From assembly GCA_029204045.2 (NCBI GenBank), contig CM055080.1, positions 7,898,902-7,962,901 on the forward strand: DNA of 64,000 nt. Direction: 5' to 3'. The position numbers and the translations under genes were made by a program. The notes beneath the pieces were generated by a model. That model did not search any database and had not been told where the DNA came from. It saw nothing but the letters and a program-made list of their open reading frames with translations. Below are positions 45,328-57,700 of this stretch, one piece after another. Numbering within the stretch: position 1 is the first letter of the stretch; every line of letters starts with the position of its first letter. The DNA comes from Tillandsia leiboldiana. Lineage: Eukaryota > Streptophyta > Magnoliopsida > Poales > Bromeliaceae.

Positions 45328-48143
45328 TGTCACACCCTGAGGCCCTTACTGGAATCTCATTTTAAAATGAGAGTTTTTCGGAAAGCTATTTTTTTTTTTC
45401 CAGCACTAACGAACGTACAAACCTGCTAAAAATATAGAGTTTTTCCTATGTCTGCATGGCATACCGGTCAATGATAACAATCACAATAATCATTCACAAC
45501 TCACAATTATTTTAATAAAATTATTTGAAAATCGTTTTCTACACGGAAACACAAATAAACCACGTAACCACTGTACTAAATGAAACGTAAAATAACTAAA
45601 CTCGGGAAGTCTCTAATCTCTAGATCGCCAAGATCCTCATATCGTGCCCGTGCCCGTCTCGTCAACCTCATCACCTGTGGAGTAGGGAACATAAAAAATC
45701 AATCAAAAATTTTCTAATACGTACAACCCGCCACGAGGAAAAGCCATGCTCACCGGGTGAAAGAAATATACTAGAAATATAAGGAGTGATATAGTGGAGA
45801 TATAAGTTAATGCAAGAAACAACAAACTAAACCTACAGTAATCAAGATGAGAAATACACCACTAATGTAATGCCGTGATGCCACCTGTCCACTATATGTC
45901 ATGCCAATGCCGAACCTAAACCTATGCCTGTGGATAAACCACAAACCTCATCGGCCCGTCGATCTCTGGCAAAGCTTGTCACATCATGCATGACTTGATC
46001 CATGCGCCATAAAGACAACCCATCCGAACAAGCACACCCTTTGTCGGTGGCCAAACCGATTCGGTGACCATGAATGTACTCCAGTTATGTGACTAATAAA
46101 ATCGCAGGTATGAAGCCGAGAATGTCGGTCGAAGCCGAATCATGATGCCATATATACAAACCCTCGTACCCAAAGATATGCTCAAATAAACAATAACCAC
46201 TATATAGGTCAAAACCAGCTTGTCTATATGCAGGACAATAATAGAGATAGAGAGAATAAAACCGGCATATGAAAGAAAAGGAGATGACGCAAGATCACTG
46301 ACTGCAGTATAGAGTACCACCTCAAACAATCAAACCTCAGGTCGCTGACTCCCTTCTTGATCGCGCTCCCTGTCCAAATCCGAACCTACAAGAAATCCAA
46401 TCCACTAATAACATTAGCTTGTGATCTCAACCTTAATAACTTTGCGAATACGTCGAAGTTATGGATCTCTACAAGAATCACTATAAAATTGCTGACTTAT
46501 CACACCGACTTATTAGAATGTCGCCCTAATCTATGGGACACTCCGAAATAAGTCCAACACCCAAAATACCTCACCCGCTATCCTGAATATACAATTTAAA
46601 GCCGTAAGGATAGCCGCACAAACAGTGCGCCGAAACGAAAAAATTGAAACTCCAAAACTTTACCGATTTGGTTTTCGAGATGCCTAATTGGTCCCGTAAC
46701 CAACCAATAACTTTAGTATTGCAATTGGAGGCATCCAACAACCTAAAATTTTAGCAAATAAAGTCATTACACCATTGCTAACAGCAGCAACCCGCGTGAT
46801 CCAAAGTCGCGCATCGAAATGCACGATTTTTGCGTTTTACAATACGATTTTGCCCCAAAGTGTTTCGAAACACTTTCAAAACTGACAACTCTCCCTCGCT
46901 ATCTTGGAACACTCGTTCTTGAGCGTTAGTACAACCACACACTAATAGATCGTACCAAAACCAAAAGAACCAACCCATCAGATTACTAAAAACCCCCAAT
47001 TTGATCTCCGGAAGTTATCGTAGTCCGACCACTGTCACCAAACTTACGGAACATCCTCAAACGCAGCCAACAAGGTTTTAGGATAACTTTTGATCAAACA
47101 AAATCCGATCCAAGAAGTATAAATCACCATAACGTATAATCCAAAAACATGATTTTTTCATCAAAGGTTTTACCGGAATTTACACCGAAAGTCGTTTTCC
47201 GTTTCGTAAAGTGCTCGAATCCTAGACAACTAGTTCGTTGACCCCAACCGATGGTGACACACCATGTAGGACCATACCTAAGTCCCACAGCATCAACCAA
47301 TCCCAAACTTACCAATTTAAAGACGCCTAAACTTTTAGTAAAGGGATCTTACAAACGATTAGGTGTTCTCGAACCCAACCAACTACGTACGCTCAATGCT
47401 CACGATGCTCTCAAACTCACGTTTGCTATCCGGGGCCCAACCAATAACCCAAAACAATTTTGGAGTTGCCCGATCTCATGTTTGGTGTTATTCGGAGTCG
47501 TCGATCGTAACGGAGATGCCACACCTATAAATAATCAATCCGAAGAGATTATTGAAGTGCAAGAACACTAAGAATCACTTCCCTGCTAGTCGTAAGATCA
47601 CCGGAATCAAAGAAATCAAAATTGAACTGAATTCTTAAATTTCTTGCCGAAATCAATATCCAATGTTGATTTTCTTGATTTCGATCAATCCGAGGGCAAT
47701 AACCAAGAAAAAACCACTTGAAATCAACCCAAGGAACAAGGAAAGACATGCTAGCCTAGTGTTGGAAGCAGTAGGAAAGAGGAAGGGCATGTGTGGCCAG
47801 ATTCCACCCGGTTCTTGTACCAACCCGCACAACACCGACTCGCACCCGGTTCTCTTGTAGCCCACGCACAACCAATAGCGATCGATCTAAAGCTCCTCCT
47901 TGACTCCCACGACATGTAGAAGGATGACGAGATCCTCCTTCTCTCTCCTCTTCTTCTCGGGTGCAAGAAGAACAAGAAAAGAAAAGAAAAGAAAAGAGAA
48001 GAAAAGAGAAAGAGAAAAAAGTGATCGACGGAGTTTTTTGCCGGAGTTGCTTGGATCGCCGAGGAAGATCGAGAGGAAGCGTAGACGACAACTAGCTAGG
48101 GATCTTTAGATCTAAAATTTTCTGAAAAATTCCACCTCTAACA
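45328..48143 (-). mobile_element. LTR-like sequence, possible solo LTR, minus strand
   Basis: Read on the minus strand it begins TGTTAGAGGTGG (48143) and ends GGGCCTCAGGGTGTGACA (45328), resembling the TGT-to-GTGACA borders of the gypsy LTRs elsewhere in this window. The interior has no pol or gag. A stretch at about 45660-45690 (CTCCACAGGTGATGAGG and a GACGAGACGGGCACG run on the minus strand) resembles the CACAGGTTCGGG/GACGAGACGG block near 53715-53745 in the solo LTR. No target duplication is visible, so ends are tentative. Confidence 0.5.
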
Positions 48144-48512
48144 TTTTATTTGTAAACCTCATTTATGTAAAATTGTACATAAACCTCCCAAATATTAAAA
48201 TTTTAAAAAGGCACCACCAGCCCCATTAGGGGGGCGACCATCGACATCCATAACTATTTGTTATATGACAATGTTCATTTCAGTATTTCATTCCAGCCTT
48301 ATTCAGTTGTATTTATATTTAAGATTGAATATTCAGTTTAGTAATAATTTTACTCTAATATTATATCTCGCTATACTCATTGTATTCTTGAGACGGTTGT
48401 TTCGTTCCTTTCGGATATAAAGAGGTCATACTCGATTGGCGGATCGTAAAAACAACAACAACAATAACATACAATAAGGAAAAAAAAAAAAAAAAAGATG
48501 AAAAAGAAACAG

Positions 48513-48543
<31 letters not shown>

Positions 48544-49153
48544 CGAAGAAATTACCCACTTTGAGACTAACCTGCACTAATTAAAACTAATTTGCACTAT
48601 TTTATATTGTATTGCAACGTTTAACAAGTTGTTGCACAAATATTAATAAAAAATATGTCATACTATTTTGACAGTATATTATACCATTTTTACTATTTAT
48701 TGTACTTATCAAATAGTACAAACATATAGTCAACTAGTGCAATATGTATTCTAATTGTGTAACAACTTTTTAAATATACTAATACACTTTCAAACGGTGC
48801 AATATTTTAATTTATTTAATGAAGAAAAGAAGAAAAAAGAAGAGAAAGAAAAAGAAGAACAACAAGAAAAAGAATTTTATTTTTATTTTACAGTTTGTTG
48901 TACTCATTTATCTATCTTCTTTTTTTTTTACCACCACCACTTTGTCATCGCGGCTTAGCTCGTGGACCTGCTCTAAAGCCGCGTGAGTGCCTGAGCAGCC
49001 TCAAAGAGAGCGCACACAGTGGACGCAAGGAGTTTCGCGATGTCAATAGCGCGTGAGGTACACCCGCAAGGCCACAACTCCATCGTTGACGAAATGCTGT
49101 GACTAGGGATGTCAATGAACCAAACATGAGTTAGTTTGGGCCGGCTCGTATTC
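48144..49153. other. Spacer with simple repeats and hAT-like end
   Basis: It contains a TTTCGTTCCTTTCGGATATAAAG block at 48400-48420, matching the end region of the solo LTR (about 54071), an A run at 48480-48497, a GAAA repeat (48520-48545) and a purine-rich stretch (48820-48875). TAGGGATGTCAATGAACC at about 49105 resembles the end of a hAT-type MITE, next to the CACTA left end. No gene. Confidence 0.55.
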
Positions 49154-49172
49154 CACTACAAGAAATTAGAGC
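49154..49172 (+). repeat. CACTA left terminal inverted repeat
   Basis: CACTACAAGAAATTAGAGC. The first 12 bases are the widespread plant CACTA end bound by the element-encoded transposase. The 3-base target duplication would be TTC (49151-49153), but the other side is not in the window. Confidence 0.85.
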
Positions 49173-49177
49173 TGTAA

Positions 49178-49330
49178 CGACTAATTTTTAACGACGGGCG
49201 CAATAAGTGATCGTTAAAAATAATCAATTAACGACGGGCGCAATTAATGGTCGTTAAAAATAATCAAATTAACGATGGGTGCAATACTTCGTCGCTAAAA
49301 GCAACAAAATTAACGACGAGTGAAATAAAT
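49178..49330 (+). repeat. CACTA left subterminal repeats, first part
   Basis: About four units of roughly 40 bp are of the form TTAACGACGGGCGCAATAAG followed by TGATCGTTAAA. AACGAC and GTCGTT face each other within each unit. The array is interrupted at 49331 by an LTR and resumes at 54161. Confidence 0.9.
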
Positions 49331-49410
49331 TGTAATGTACCAGATTTATGGTATATAAATGATACAAATAAAAATGATATGAAATACTATTTTTATTGAA
49401 TTCAGAGAAA

Positions 49411-49914
49411 AGTGAGTTGGAGTTGAGAATATAAAGCTTCAATTGTGAAGCTCAGGTCCTTGTTTGGCGATTTTCGCGAAATGGCGAAACTCAGTAAAAA
49501 TACTTGTAACACAATTCAAATGTAATTACAAGTGAGTTGTAAGCATTTCGAATCGACGCAAAAGCCGTTGAGTCGAAAAGTGAGTTGGAGTTGAGAATAT
49601 GAAGCTTCAATTGTGAAGCTTAGGTCCTTGTTTGGCGATTTTCGCGAAATGGCGAAACTCAGCAAAAATACTTGTAACACATTTCAAATGTAATTACAAG
49701 TGAGTTGGAAGCATTTCGAATCGATGCAAAAGTCATCGAGTCGAAAAGTGAGTTGTAGTTGGAAATCGAAGCTTCAAGCTTGTAAAATGTGGACCCGAGT
49801 TCGCCGATTTCACAAAATGTCGAAATGCGGCGAAAAGACTCGTAACGTATTTTAAATATGATTACAGTCGAGTTCGGTGCGTTTCGGACCGATGCGAAGG
49901 GCATCGGGTCGAAA
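49411..49914 (+). repeat. 168-bp tandem repeat x 3
   Basis: Units begin AGTGAGTTGGAGTTG at 49411, 49579 and 49747, and the next partial begins at 49915: an exact 168-bp period. The first two are nearly identical; the third is more diverged. Confidence 0.9.
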
Positions 49915-49966
49915 AGTGAGTTGAAGCCCCAGAGACTTAGCAAAATTCAGAAATTCTGAATTCTGT

Positions 49967-50440
49967 GATCGCGAAGCTTTTTCGGAGCCCTGTTTCGAAG
50001 ACTTAGAGTAATCAAAAAATTCAAAAGAAATCGTGGAGTGTCTCAGAAAAATTTGCTGATTAAAAGGGGTGAAGTGCCGAGGTGGGCGATTAAGGGAAAA
50101 TAGGAGAACTAAGCGAAGAAAAATGCTTCGTGAATTCTGAAACTGCAGTTTTTGACAGTGCAGTTGATCGCGAAGCTTTTTCGGGGCTCTCTTTCGAGGG
50201 ATTAGAGTATCCCAAAAATTTAAAAGAAATCGTGGGGTGTCTCACAAAAGTTTTCCGATTAAAAGGGGTGAAAAACCGAGGTGAGCGATTAAAGAAAAAT
50301 TGGAGAACGAAGCGAGGAAAAATGCTTCAAGAATTCTGAAACTGCAGTTTTTAACAGTGCAGTTTATCACGAAGCTTTTTTGGGGCTCTCTTTCGAGAGC
50401 TTAGAGTAGCCCAAAAATTTAAAATAAATAGTGGAGAGCT
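49967..50440 (+). repeat. About 198-bp tandem repeat x 2.4
   Basis: Units begin GATCGCGAAGCTTTTTCGG at 49967 and 50165, with a third partial at about 50365. Each unit ends with CTGAAACTGCAGTTTTT-type sequence. Confidence 0.85.
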
Positions 50441-53400
50441 TAAGAAAAATTTGTTGAATAAAGGGGAGAAGAAAAATTACAGTTTCGATTTCCCGGCAAA
50501 ACGCGGAGAAAGAGGGCTATCCGAATTTTCTTTCTGCAGGAGAAAAACTGCAGGATTGAGGGCAGTTTTGGGAATCTCTTTTGTAAGTTGGGGCAAATGT
50601 GTAAATTCACACTCACCCCCCCAACCACCCCTGCAGAGACATTAAATGTTCTCTTCTCTCTCTCCCTCTTGAAAGCCCACGTTCTCTCTATTTCTCCCTG
50701 CTACACCAGAGAAGAAAAGAAAGAAAGAAAAGGAAAGCAAAGGAGAAGAAGATGGTAGCAGCAGCAAGCCTTCTCTTGGCTGCTGCTGCTGGTTGCATCT
50801 CGAGGCTTGGGGGGTAGCTTGTAGAGAGCATTTAGAAGCCCTCCAAAGTGTGCTCCCACTCCTCTTCATCCTTCCCTCTTGATCAAAGACATCAAAAGAG
50901 GTAATATTTAAAAGCTAGGGTTGAATTTTTATTCTTTTCTTGGGTTCAAGAGCTTGGGAAAATATCCCAAATAGGTTCTTCTCCAATTTTTAGGGCATTT
51001 TCTCTAAGTTAAAGAGATCAAAATTTCTCTTTATAAGAACATGTCAAGAATGAAAATTTCATCCCCTTTTCTTTCGTTTGGTTCAAAAAGCCCATCAAGA
51101 GAGTAAAGAGTAAACCTAGGGTTTCTCGTTTATGGTTTTTATGAGGTTAAAAGAGCATAGAATTATTCCTTAATGGTTTCATTATTGGATTTAGGAGCTT
51201 TTTGGATTTAAAGAGAATGAAAAATCATGCTAAGTGAATGATCTCTACATGTAGGTTTTCTTGTAAACCTAATTGAGGGTATTTTGGAGCATGTTAAAGT
51301 GAAACATTAGCTTTTATTGCTTCTCTTTTGGTCAAGAGAATATCCAAAGAGGTAAGGTTAAAATTCTAGAGTTCTAGTCTTTGAACTCTTGTGGAATTAA
51401 AATGACAATAAGATAATTTCCTTCATGGTTATATCATGTTTAGGATTTTCTTTTTAAAGATCAAAATATTAAAAAGATCAAAATATTCCTATTACAAGAG
51501 TATACTAATAAGGGATTTTTGCAACTTTCTTTCTTTATTGGTCAGAATGAACCCATAGAAAGAAATGAAGAGTAAACCTAGGTTTCTCTTTTATAGTTGT
51601 GTGGAATTAAAAAGAGTATGGAAGTGATTCCTAATTGGTTTCATTATGAATTTAGGGCTTTCTTGGAGAATAGAAGGTCAACCCATCTTATCCTTGCAAG
51701 AGCGACTAAAGGTGGGGGATTCTGCCGAAATTGGGTGACCTCTCCCCTTGCTCCTTTGCTTTTCGATCCAGAAGCATGATAGTAGCCTGTTAGAGGTGTT
51801 AGGGAATCATGATAATAGTGGCATGCGTAGGAGATAAATATTATTTTATAATGAATATGAAAATAATTGCATGTGTAGATGTAATCAATTGTTGTGATCA
51901 TGTTAGGGTGTAACCCTAGGAATCATGTGAAAGCATAAGGAAAAGGAAATGCATGTTGGTAGTAAGGCTTAGGAGAAAACCTAGATTTAGGTTTAACGAG
52001 TGGCATGATGACCTAGGAGATACACCTAGGTGGACGAGTGGCATTAACTTAGGGAATAATCTAAGGTTAAGAATAGAGTGTTAAACATAGAGTCAGAGAA
52101 CTCTAGGTTAAACAAGTTATGGAACTTAGGTAAAGGAACCTAAGATGAACTAATAGGGTTAAACTCTAGTGATGAAATAGAGTTAGTGCAACCCTAGGTT
52201 AAACATGGAACAGGAAAATAGAGTTAGTAAAACTCTAGGATTCAGTGAGAAATCAGGAAATAGGGGGGATTAGATTCTCAAGTTAAAGAATTAAATAATG
52301 TAACCCCAGAAAGTCATAGGACGTCTGGGTAAATGGATCAATTAGTTTAACTTCGATCTGAGTTAAATAAAAGAGAATGGAAATAGGGTTAATAAGCTCT
52401 AAGTTAGATAAAACTGAAAGTAACTAGTGTCCTAGTGACATAGTGCAGTGATATAGTGCAACCTTAAGGGTAATTGAAGCTTAGGGTTGTGAATTGAGAA
52501 CAAATAAGGAAAGTGTAAAAGTGGCTAGGAAACTAAAGATATTGCCAAGTGGCAAAATAAGTGGAAATGGAAATGAACAAGTTGTTCAAACTTAAATTGG
52601 TGTTAGAGACACCCAAATTATCCTAGAATAAAGAACTTAGGATAAAAGAAATAAAGCTTAAATGAAAGCCAAAAGTGGCTAATGAGCAAGACAAGCAAAT
52701 TGCTCGAGAGAGAGCTAAAAGTGGTTAATAAGTAAGACAAGCAAATCTCTTGAAATAAACGAGAAAAGTAAAAGAGAAGCATTGAGGCATGAATGTTAAC
52801 GGGAGGGTTGAGCATATGTCACTCCCGGGGAGATGAGTGCCAAGGTGCCTTAAACTCATCTGAACCTAAAGTGGAAAGAAAATGGTTAAAGAAAGAGAAT
52901 GATTAATGAAAGGTAAAAAGGATAAGATAAACTACATTGGGCCGAGCACTACGGGAGGCGATGCTACAACCTGTTCTTATTTGATTGGGGTTGTAGGCAT
53001 CCGTCTTTTGGAACCCTCGGACCCTGTAAAGGAAAAGCCTAAATGGCCATTGGGAGGGTTGAGCATATGTCACTCCCAAGTGAATTAAAGTGTTAAAGCT
53101 AAGTTGCCAACGGGAGGGTTGAGCATATGTCACTCCCGGGGGAAGTGTGTGAGTAAGACTCAGCTTCCCAAGTAAAGGCAAAACAAAGAGCTAAAGGCAA
53201 AAGAAAAGATAAAGATAAAACGGGCGGACCTACGGTGAGAAACGCGGCCCATGTTGGAGTTGCAGGCAGCGCCCCTCTCCCGACACTTGCGGGTGTTATC
53301 GGCAACCTTAGAAATCTTATCTTATGGTAGCAGGACTACCGGGCTGGGGCCCATTGGATAAGAATTTCTGAGGGTTAACTTGAACTAAAGCACCAGAATT

Positions 53401-54160
53401 TAAAGAATAAAGAGAAATTAGAGTGGCCAAGGTGGCCGGGTTAGTTTGACCCTGTATACAGCGGCATAGTGGTCGAGTTGGTGCTTAGCAGCCTAGTGTG
53501 GCTAGACAGAGTAGTGCTGGGTCGATGAGTATACACAGATAGTGTAGCGATATATTATATTGCATAGCTGCATTTTGATATTGAGGATTTTTGTTTCCTA
53601 GCACTATTATTATTGCTTCCATTGGACCAAGTGGTGTAGGACACTTTTTCTCGGTGGTTGAACCCACTGGGAACTCTGTCGGAGTTCTCACACCCCTTGG
53701 GTGACCCCCCCCCCACAGGTTCGGGTATGGATACAGCGGACGAGACGGTTCAGATGCAGACGGCGAGGCATACGACAGGGGGCAAGGGCCCAGCAGCATA
53801 GAGACCTAGAGGGTCTAGCAGAGGTATCCCTTTTATATGTTTCTTGAGTGAACTTTGTATGGTGAGGAATTTATGTAAAAGAATTGTAATAAATTTATTT
53901 GCAAGTTCAGGGATGTGAAGTGTAATAAATTTAAATTATGGTTCACTCTTGTATGCTTTCATTATCGCTTAAACTGGTTGTTTATAAAATGAAAGTTCAA
54001 ATTTATAGTGATTTTTAGTATTCTGATATTGAGCTTCCGCATACACTTGTTGTGTTATTATGGATGTTACCGTTCCTTTCGGGTAGTGAAAGGTCATACC
54101 CGATTGGCGGGTCTGTTGCCGTGCCCGAACCGTACAAATTGGCGGACTCGGGGCGTGACA

Positions 54161-54735
54161 TAAATGGTCGCTAAAAGTAAGTAAATTAACGACGGGTGCA
54201 ATACGTGGTCGCTACAAGCATTTAATTTAACGACGGACACAATAAGTCGTCGCTAATAGGAATCAAATTAACGACGGGTGTAATAAGTTGTCGCTAAATA
54301 CAACAAAATTAACGACGAGTGAAATAAATGGTCGCTAAAAATAAGTAAATTAACGACGGGTGCAATACGTGGTCGCTACAAGCATTTAATTTAACGACGG
54401 ACACAATAAGTCGTCGCTAATAGGAATTAAATTAACGACGGGTGCAATAAGTTGTCGCTAAATACAACAAAATTAACGAAGGGCGTAATAAGTTGTCGCT
54501 AAAAACAACCAAATTAAATGCTACCAAATTAACGACGAGCACAATAAGCCGTCGTTAAAAGCTAGGAAATTAACGACGAGCACAATAAACCATCGTTAAA
54601 AGCTACCAAATTAACGACGAGCACAATAAGCCGTTGTTAAAAGCTGCAAAATTAACGACGAGTACAATAAGCAGTCGTTAAAAGCTACCAAATTAACGAC
54701 GAGTACAATAAGTCGCCACTAAAAACAACCAAATT
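54161..54735 (+). repeat. CACTA left subterminal repeats, second part
   Basis: About 13 units of roughly 41 bp (ATTAACGACGGGTGCAATAAG, then TGGTCGCTAAA or similar). A block of four units (about 163 bp) is itself duplicated, one copy starting at 54311. The last five units use GACGAGCACAATAAG. Such arrays are the binding sites of the accessory transposase protein in CACTA elements. Confidence 0.9.
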
Positions 54736-57700
54736 AAGTAAAAAAAAATTTATGGAGTTAATAACATGTGGTTTTGCTCTAAATAAAATAGAAAATCTTG
54801 TAATTAAAAAATTTTATGGTTTTAAATTTTGAAGTGTTTGGATACATAATCAACAAAGAGTGTAGTGGTGTAGTACCTGTGAAATTCAAATTTGAATTTG
54901 AAGAATTCAAATGTGAATGTGAATGAGCAAATGCAAAAATAAATCTAAGTGGTTTTATATCGGTGTGCAAATTGCAGAGTTTTCGAAGTACTATTTTTGC
55001 ATTTCAGATCCGAGTCTAATCTCAAAAATCTGAAATTGTCAGTGCGATCGTCTCATCAAATCGATTGAAAATGGTATAGACTAATTTTTGATCCGACGAT
55101 CGGATCGTCCAGAAATCAGCGAAAAAGCTACCGGGGCCCGCGACTTAAGTGAATAGTACTTATGAATAGTAACTGCTGATTTAATTCCCTCACTGGCCAA
55201 CGTTGGTCGATCAACCGTCTAGAGTCCGAATCTGACGGTCCGAGTAGTCAATTTAAATGGCGGCGTCGTTCTGAGCGCAGTGGCGCTGACGAAATTTGCG
55301 TTTGAAGAGCCTAAAGCATTGTAAAGTATGCCGAACTGTATAATTTATCGTATAAGATGAATTTTAGAATTATCGAAGCTTGAATCCAGCGAACCAAAAT
55401 CGCTACTCAATAGGTTTCGTCGAGCCGAACGTCGTGGTGGTGTCCATTTTTCCGTTTGACGACCCGGTTGTCTCGAAAAGCGTGATATATAGGAAAATTC
55501 ATAGTATTTTGCATAAAAGCCCAATATTTTATGCATTGGAATGCGTGCACTTTCTTGGTGAGGGACTTCTCTGCATTTATCATCTATTTTGAGGGACCCA
55601 GATCATAAAATAAAGAATCAGAGGACTTATTTGCATTTTTGCAAAAATTTACATTGCAGCCTAGCTTTTCTATTTGCAACCGAGCCGTCAGCCTCTTCTA
55701 GAAACCGTAGCCGCATCCACCCGGTCCCTTCATCTCCTCTGCTACCTTCCCGGACCACCAGCTCCACCGGCCGCCGTCCCCGTCGCCGGAAAAAAAAAAA
55801 AAAACAACCCTTGGTTCTTGATCTCGATCGGGTACTTGTGGGAGACAACGGAACCCCATTGGCTTGCCTCCTGAGGGCCTAGAGGATTTCTTCAACATCC
55901 AGAAGTCGAGCAAGAGGTGCCTCGCAGCCAACATTGGCCGCGCGTGGCGGGGAGGAGAAGTTTCTTCTTCGTTCTTCTTCTCCAACTCCGGCGAGGTGAG
56001 TGCCATTTCTCTGTGATTTCTTTTGCAACCTAGGTCACTGCATTGACCTCATTGGGTCATGGGAATGCAACCTGCAGAGCCTCGACCCCCAAGGTGCGCC
56101 GGGTTGCCGGCGAGGACTCTGGACCCGCCGGAACCCTAATTTGCGCCACCTCGTGCACGCGCACTTTCCGGCAGCTTGCGCCGGGATAAAAGATGCCGAG
56201 CATCTTCTTTAGGGTCTAGAGAACACCTCCATGAAGTTTGGTTAGGTTTGGTTCATCCTAGATCCCGCAGTTCTTAGCCCTAGTTTTGGGCTATCTTTGC
56301 TTCGGCCGAGCTTGTTGCTCCGGCGCCGCCGCTTCCTTTTGCCATCGGCCATGAACCCAGAAATATTTGTGGAGTCGAGTAGCACCTGCTGGTGCTTTTC
56401 CATGTAGCCTAAGCCCTCTAGATGCGACTTCGCCATTAAGGGAGCTCGATTGGCCGCAATGATGGCCGCCGGCCATCCGCCGCCCGCCGCCCGCCGCCAT
56501 CGGCCACCGCACCAGAAAGCTTCCTGGCATCAAGGGAAAGTCACCTGTGGCCTTGTATAGCTTTGTGAACTGTCGCATGGCAAGTTGCCATTAGAGCTCC
56601 AAGCTTGGTAGCTTGAAGTTTGAGTTCGGTGATAAATGCCACCTGCTGCTGAAGCTCCACCCCGGGGCCTTCTTGGCACTCCCTTCAACATCCTTAAGCT
56701 CATGCTAGCGCAAAGAGTCCCATAGAACCAGAGCTTTGCTGTGTGGTCTGTACCCGAGCTCTAGGTGTTTGCATGCATGACCGAGGTTGGTTACACCACG
56801 GTTCCTGCAGTGCTATGGCTCTCAAATGGTGAGCCCTAGTCTCCTGCTAGCTTCCTAAACATGATGCTCAGCTGAATGTGGAAGATGACCAGGTGGATTG
56901 TTTGATTCCACATGCCAAGCCCTAGTGTAGGCTAGGTTGCCTTTTGCACTGTTCCAGCACCTTTCCAGCTCTGTTAGGGCAAGCCCCTGTGTCCTCATAA
57001 CCCCAGGAGCTTGATGCTCATCTTGTTTCAGCAAATGACTGAGTGGTTTGGTAGATCTAGTAAGATAAGCCCTAAATGGGCACTTGATGGCCCTTAAGCT
57101 GTTCAAGCAGGTTGGCTGCACCCTCAAGGTGAGCCTCTGAGTCCTTTCGACCTACTGAGCATGATGCTCACCCTAAATTTGGATTTGGTCAAGTGTAAGT
57201 AAGAAAAGTAGCAACTTGAGCCTATTTGCATATTGTTTATTGACCCGAAGTTGTCCTCGGGTTCCGCATTGCTCCCAAATGGTGAGCACAGCGTCGAGTA
57301 TATCAAGGCCCACCTATTAGTGGCCTTGGTTCAGTTTAAAAACATTCAGAAATGAAATGCAAGTGAAAAATGTGTTAATTTCCATGCTTTTATGCAATTT
57401 TATAAAACTCTAGGGGTCTAATTGCAATTGTAGCCTCATGGGCTGTTTTGGGCTGTGTGCCCATGATCTCTAAACTCTTCGTTGGAGATCCGACAGCTTT
57501 TGTTGAGCAGGAATCGGATATCGAACCGTAAATCGGCAAAATTATCGATTTAACGGCGTTTCGGCGTTAATCAAGCAATTCGAGGAATTGCGGTGATTAA
57601 TTTTATGTGCCAGATGTCCCTGGCTGTTACCGGCGCTGTCTCGGTCAGTCTGGCGATTTTAGTTCTTTGTTTGCAACATTTGGAGCCAAAATGGGCTTCC

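Larger units (their letters stand above)
49331..54160 (+). mobile_element. Solo LTR of a large gypsy-type element, 4830 bp
   Basis: It starts TGTAATGTACCAG and ends GGGGCGTGACA, like the gypsy LTRs at 12-31 kb, and is flanked by a perfect TAAAT duplication (49326-49330 and 54161-54165). No primer site, gag or pol lies inside, so it is best read as one LTR left by recombination between two. It contains a 168-bp tandem repeat, a 198-bp tandem repeat, and GGGAGGGTTGAGCATATGTC three times (52801, 53052, 53112). Frames in it are short and unrecognised. Confidence 0.75.

Noticed and set aside
47756..48109. Overlapping frames near 47.6-48.1 kb with Ser/Arg/Lys-rich products on both strands
   Set aside because: They come from GAAA/CTTCTT-rich leader-like sequence of the LTR-like region, overlap in several frames and match no family.
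54161..54735. Regularly spaced palindromic repeats resembling a CRISPR array
   Set aside because: Units vary in sequence and spacing, sit next to a CACTA terminus, and this is plant DNA. They are transposon subterminal repeats.
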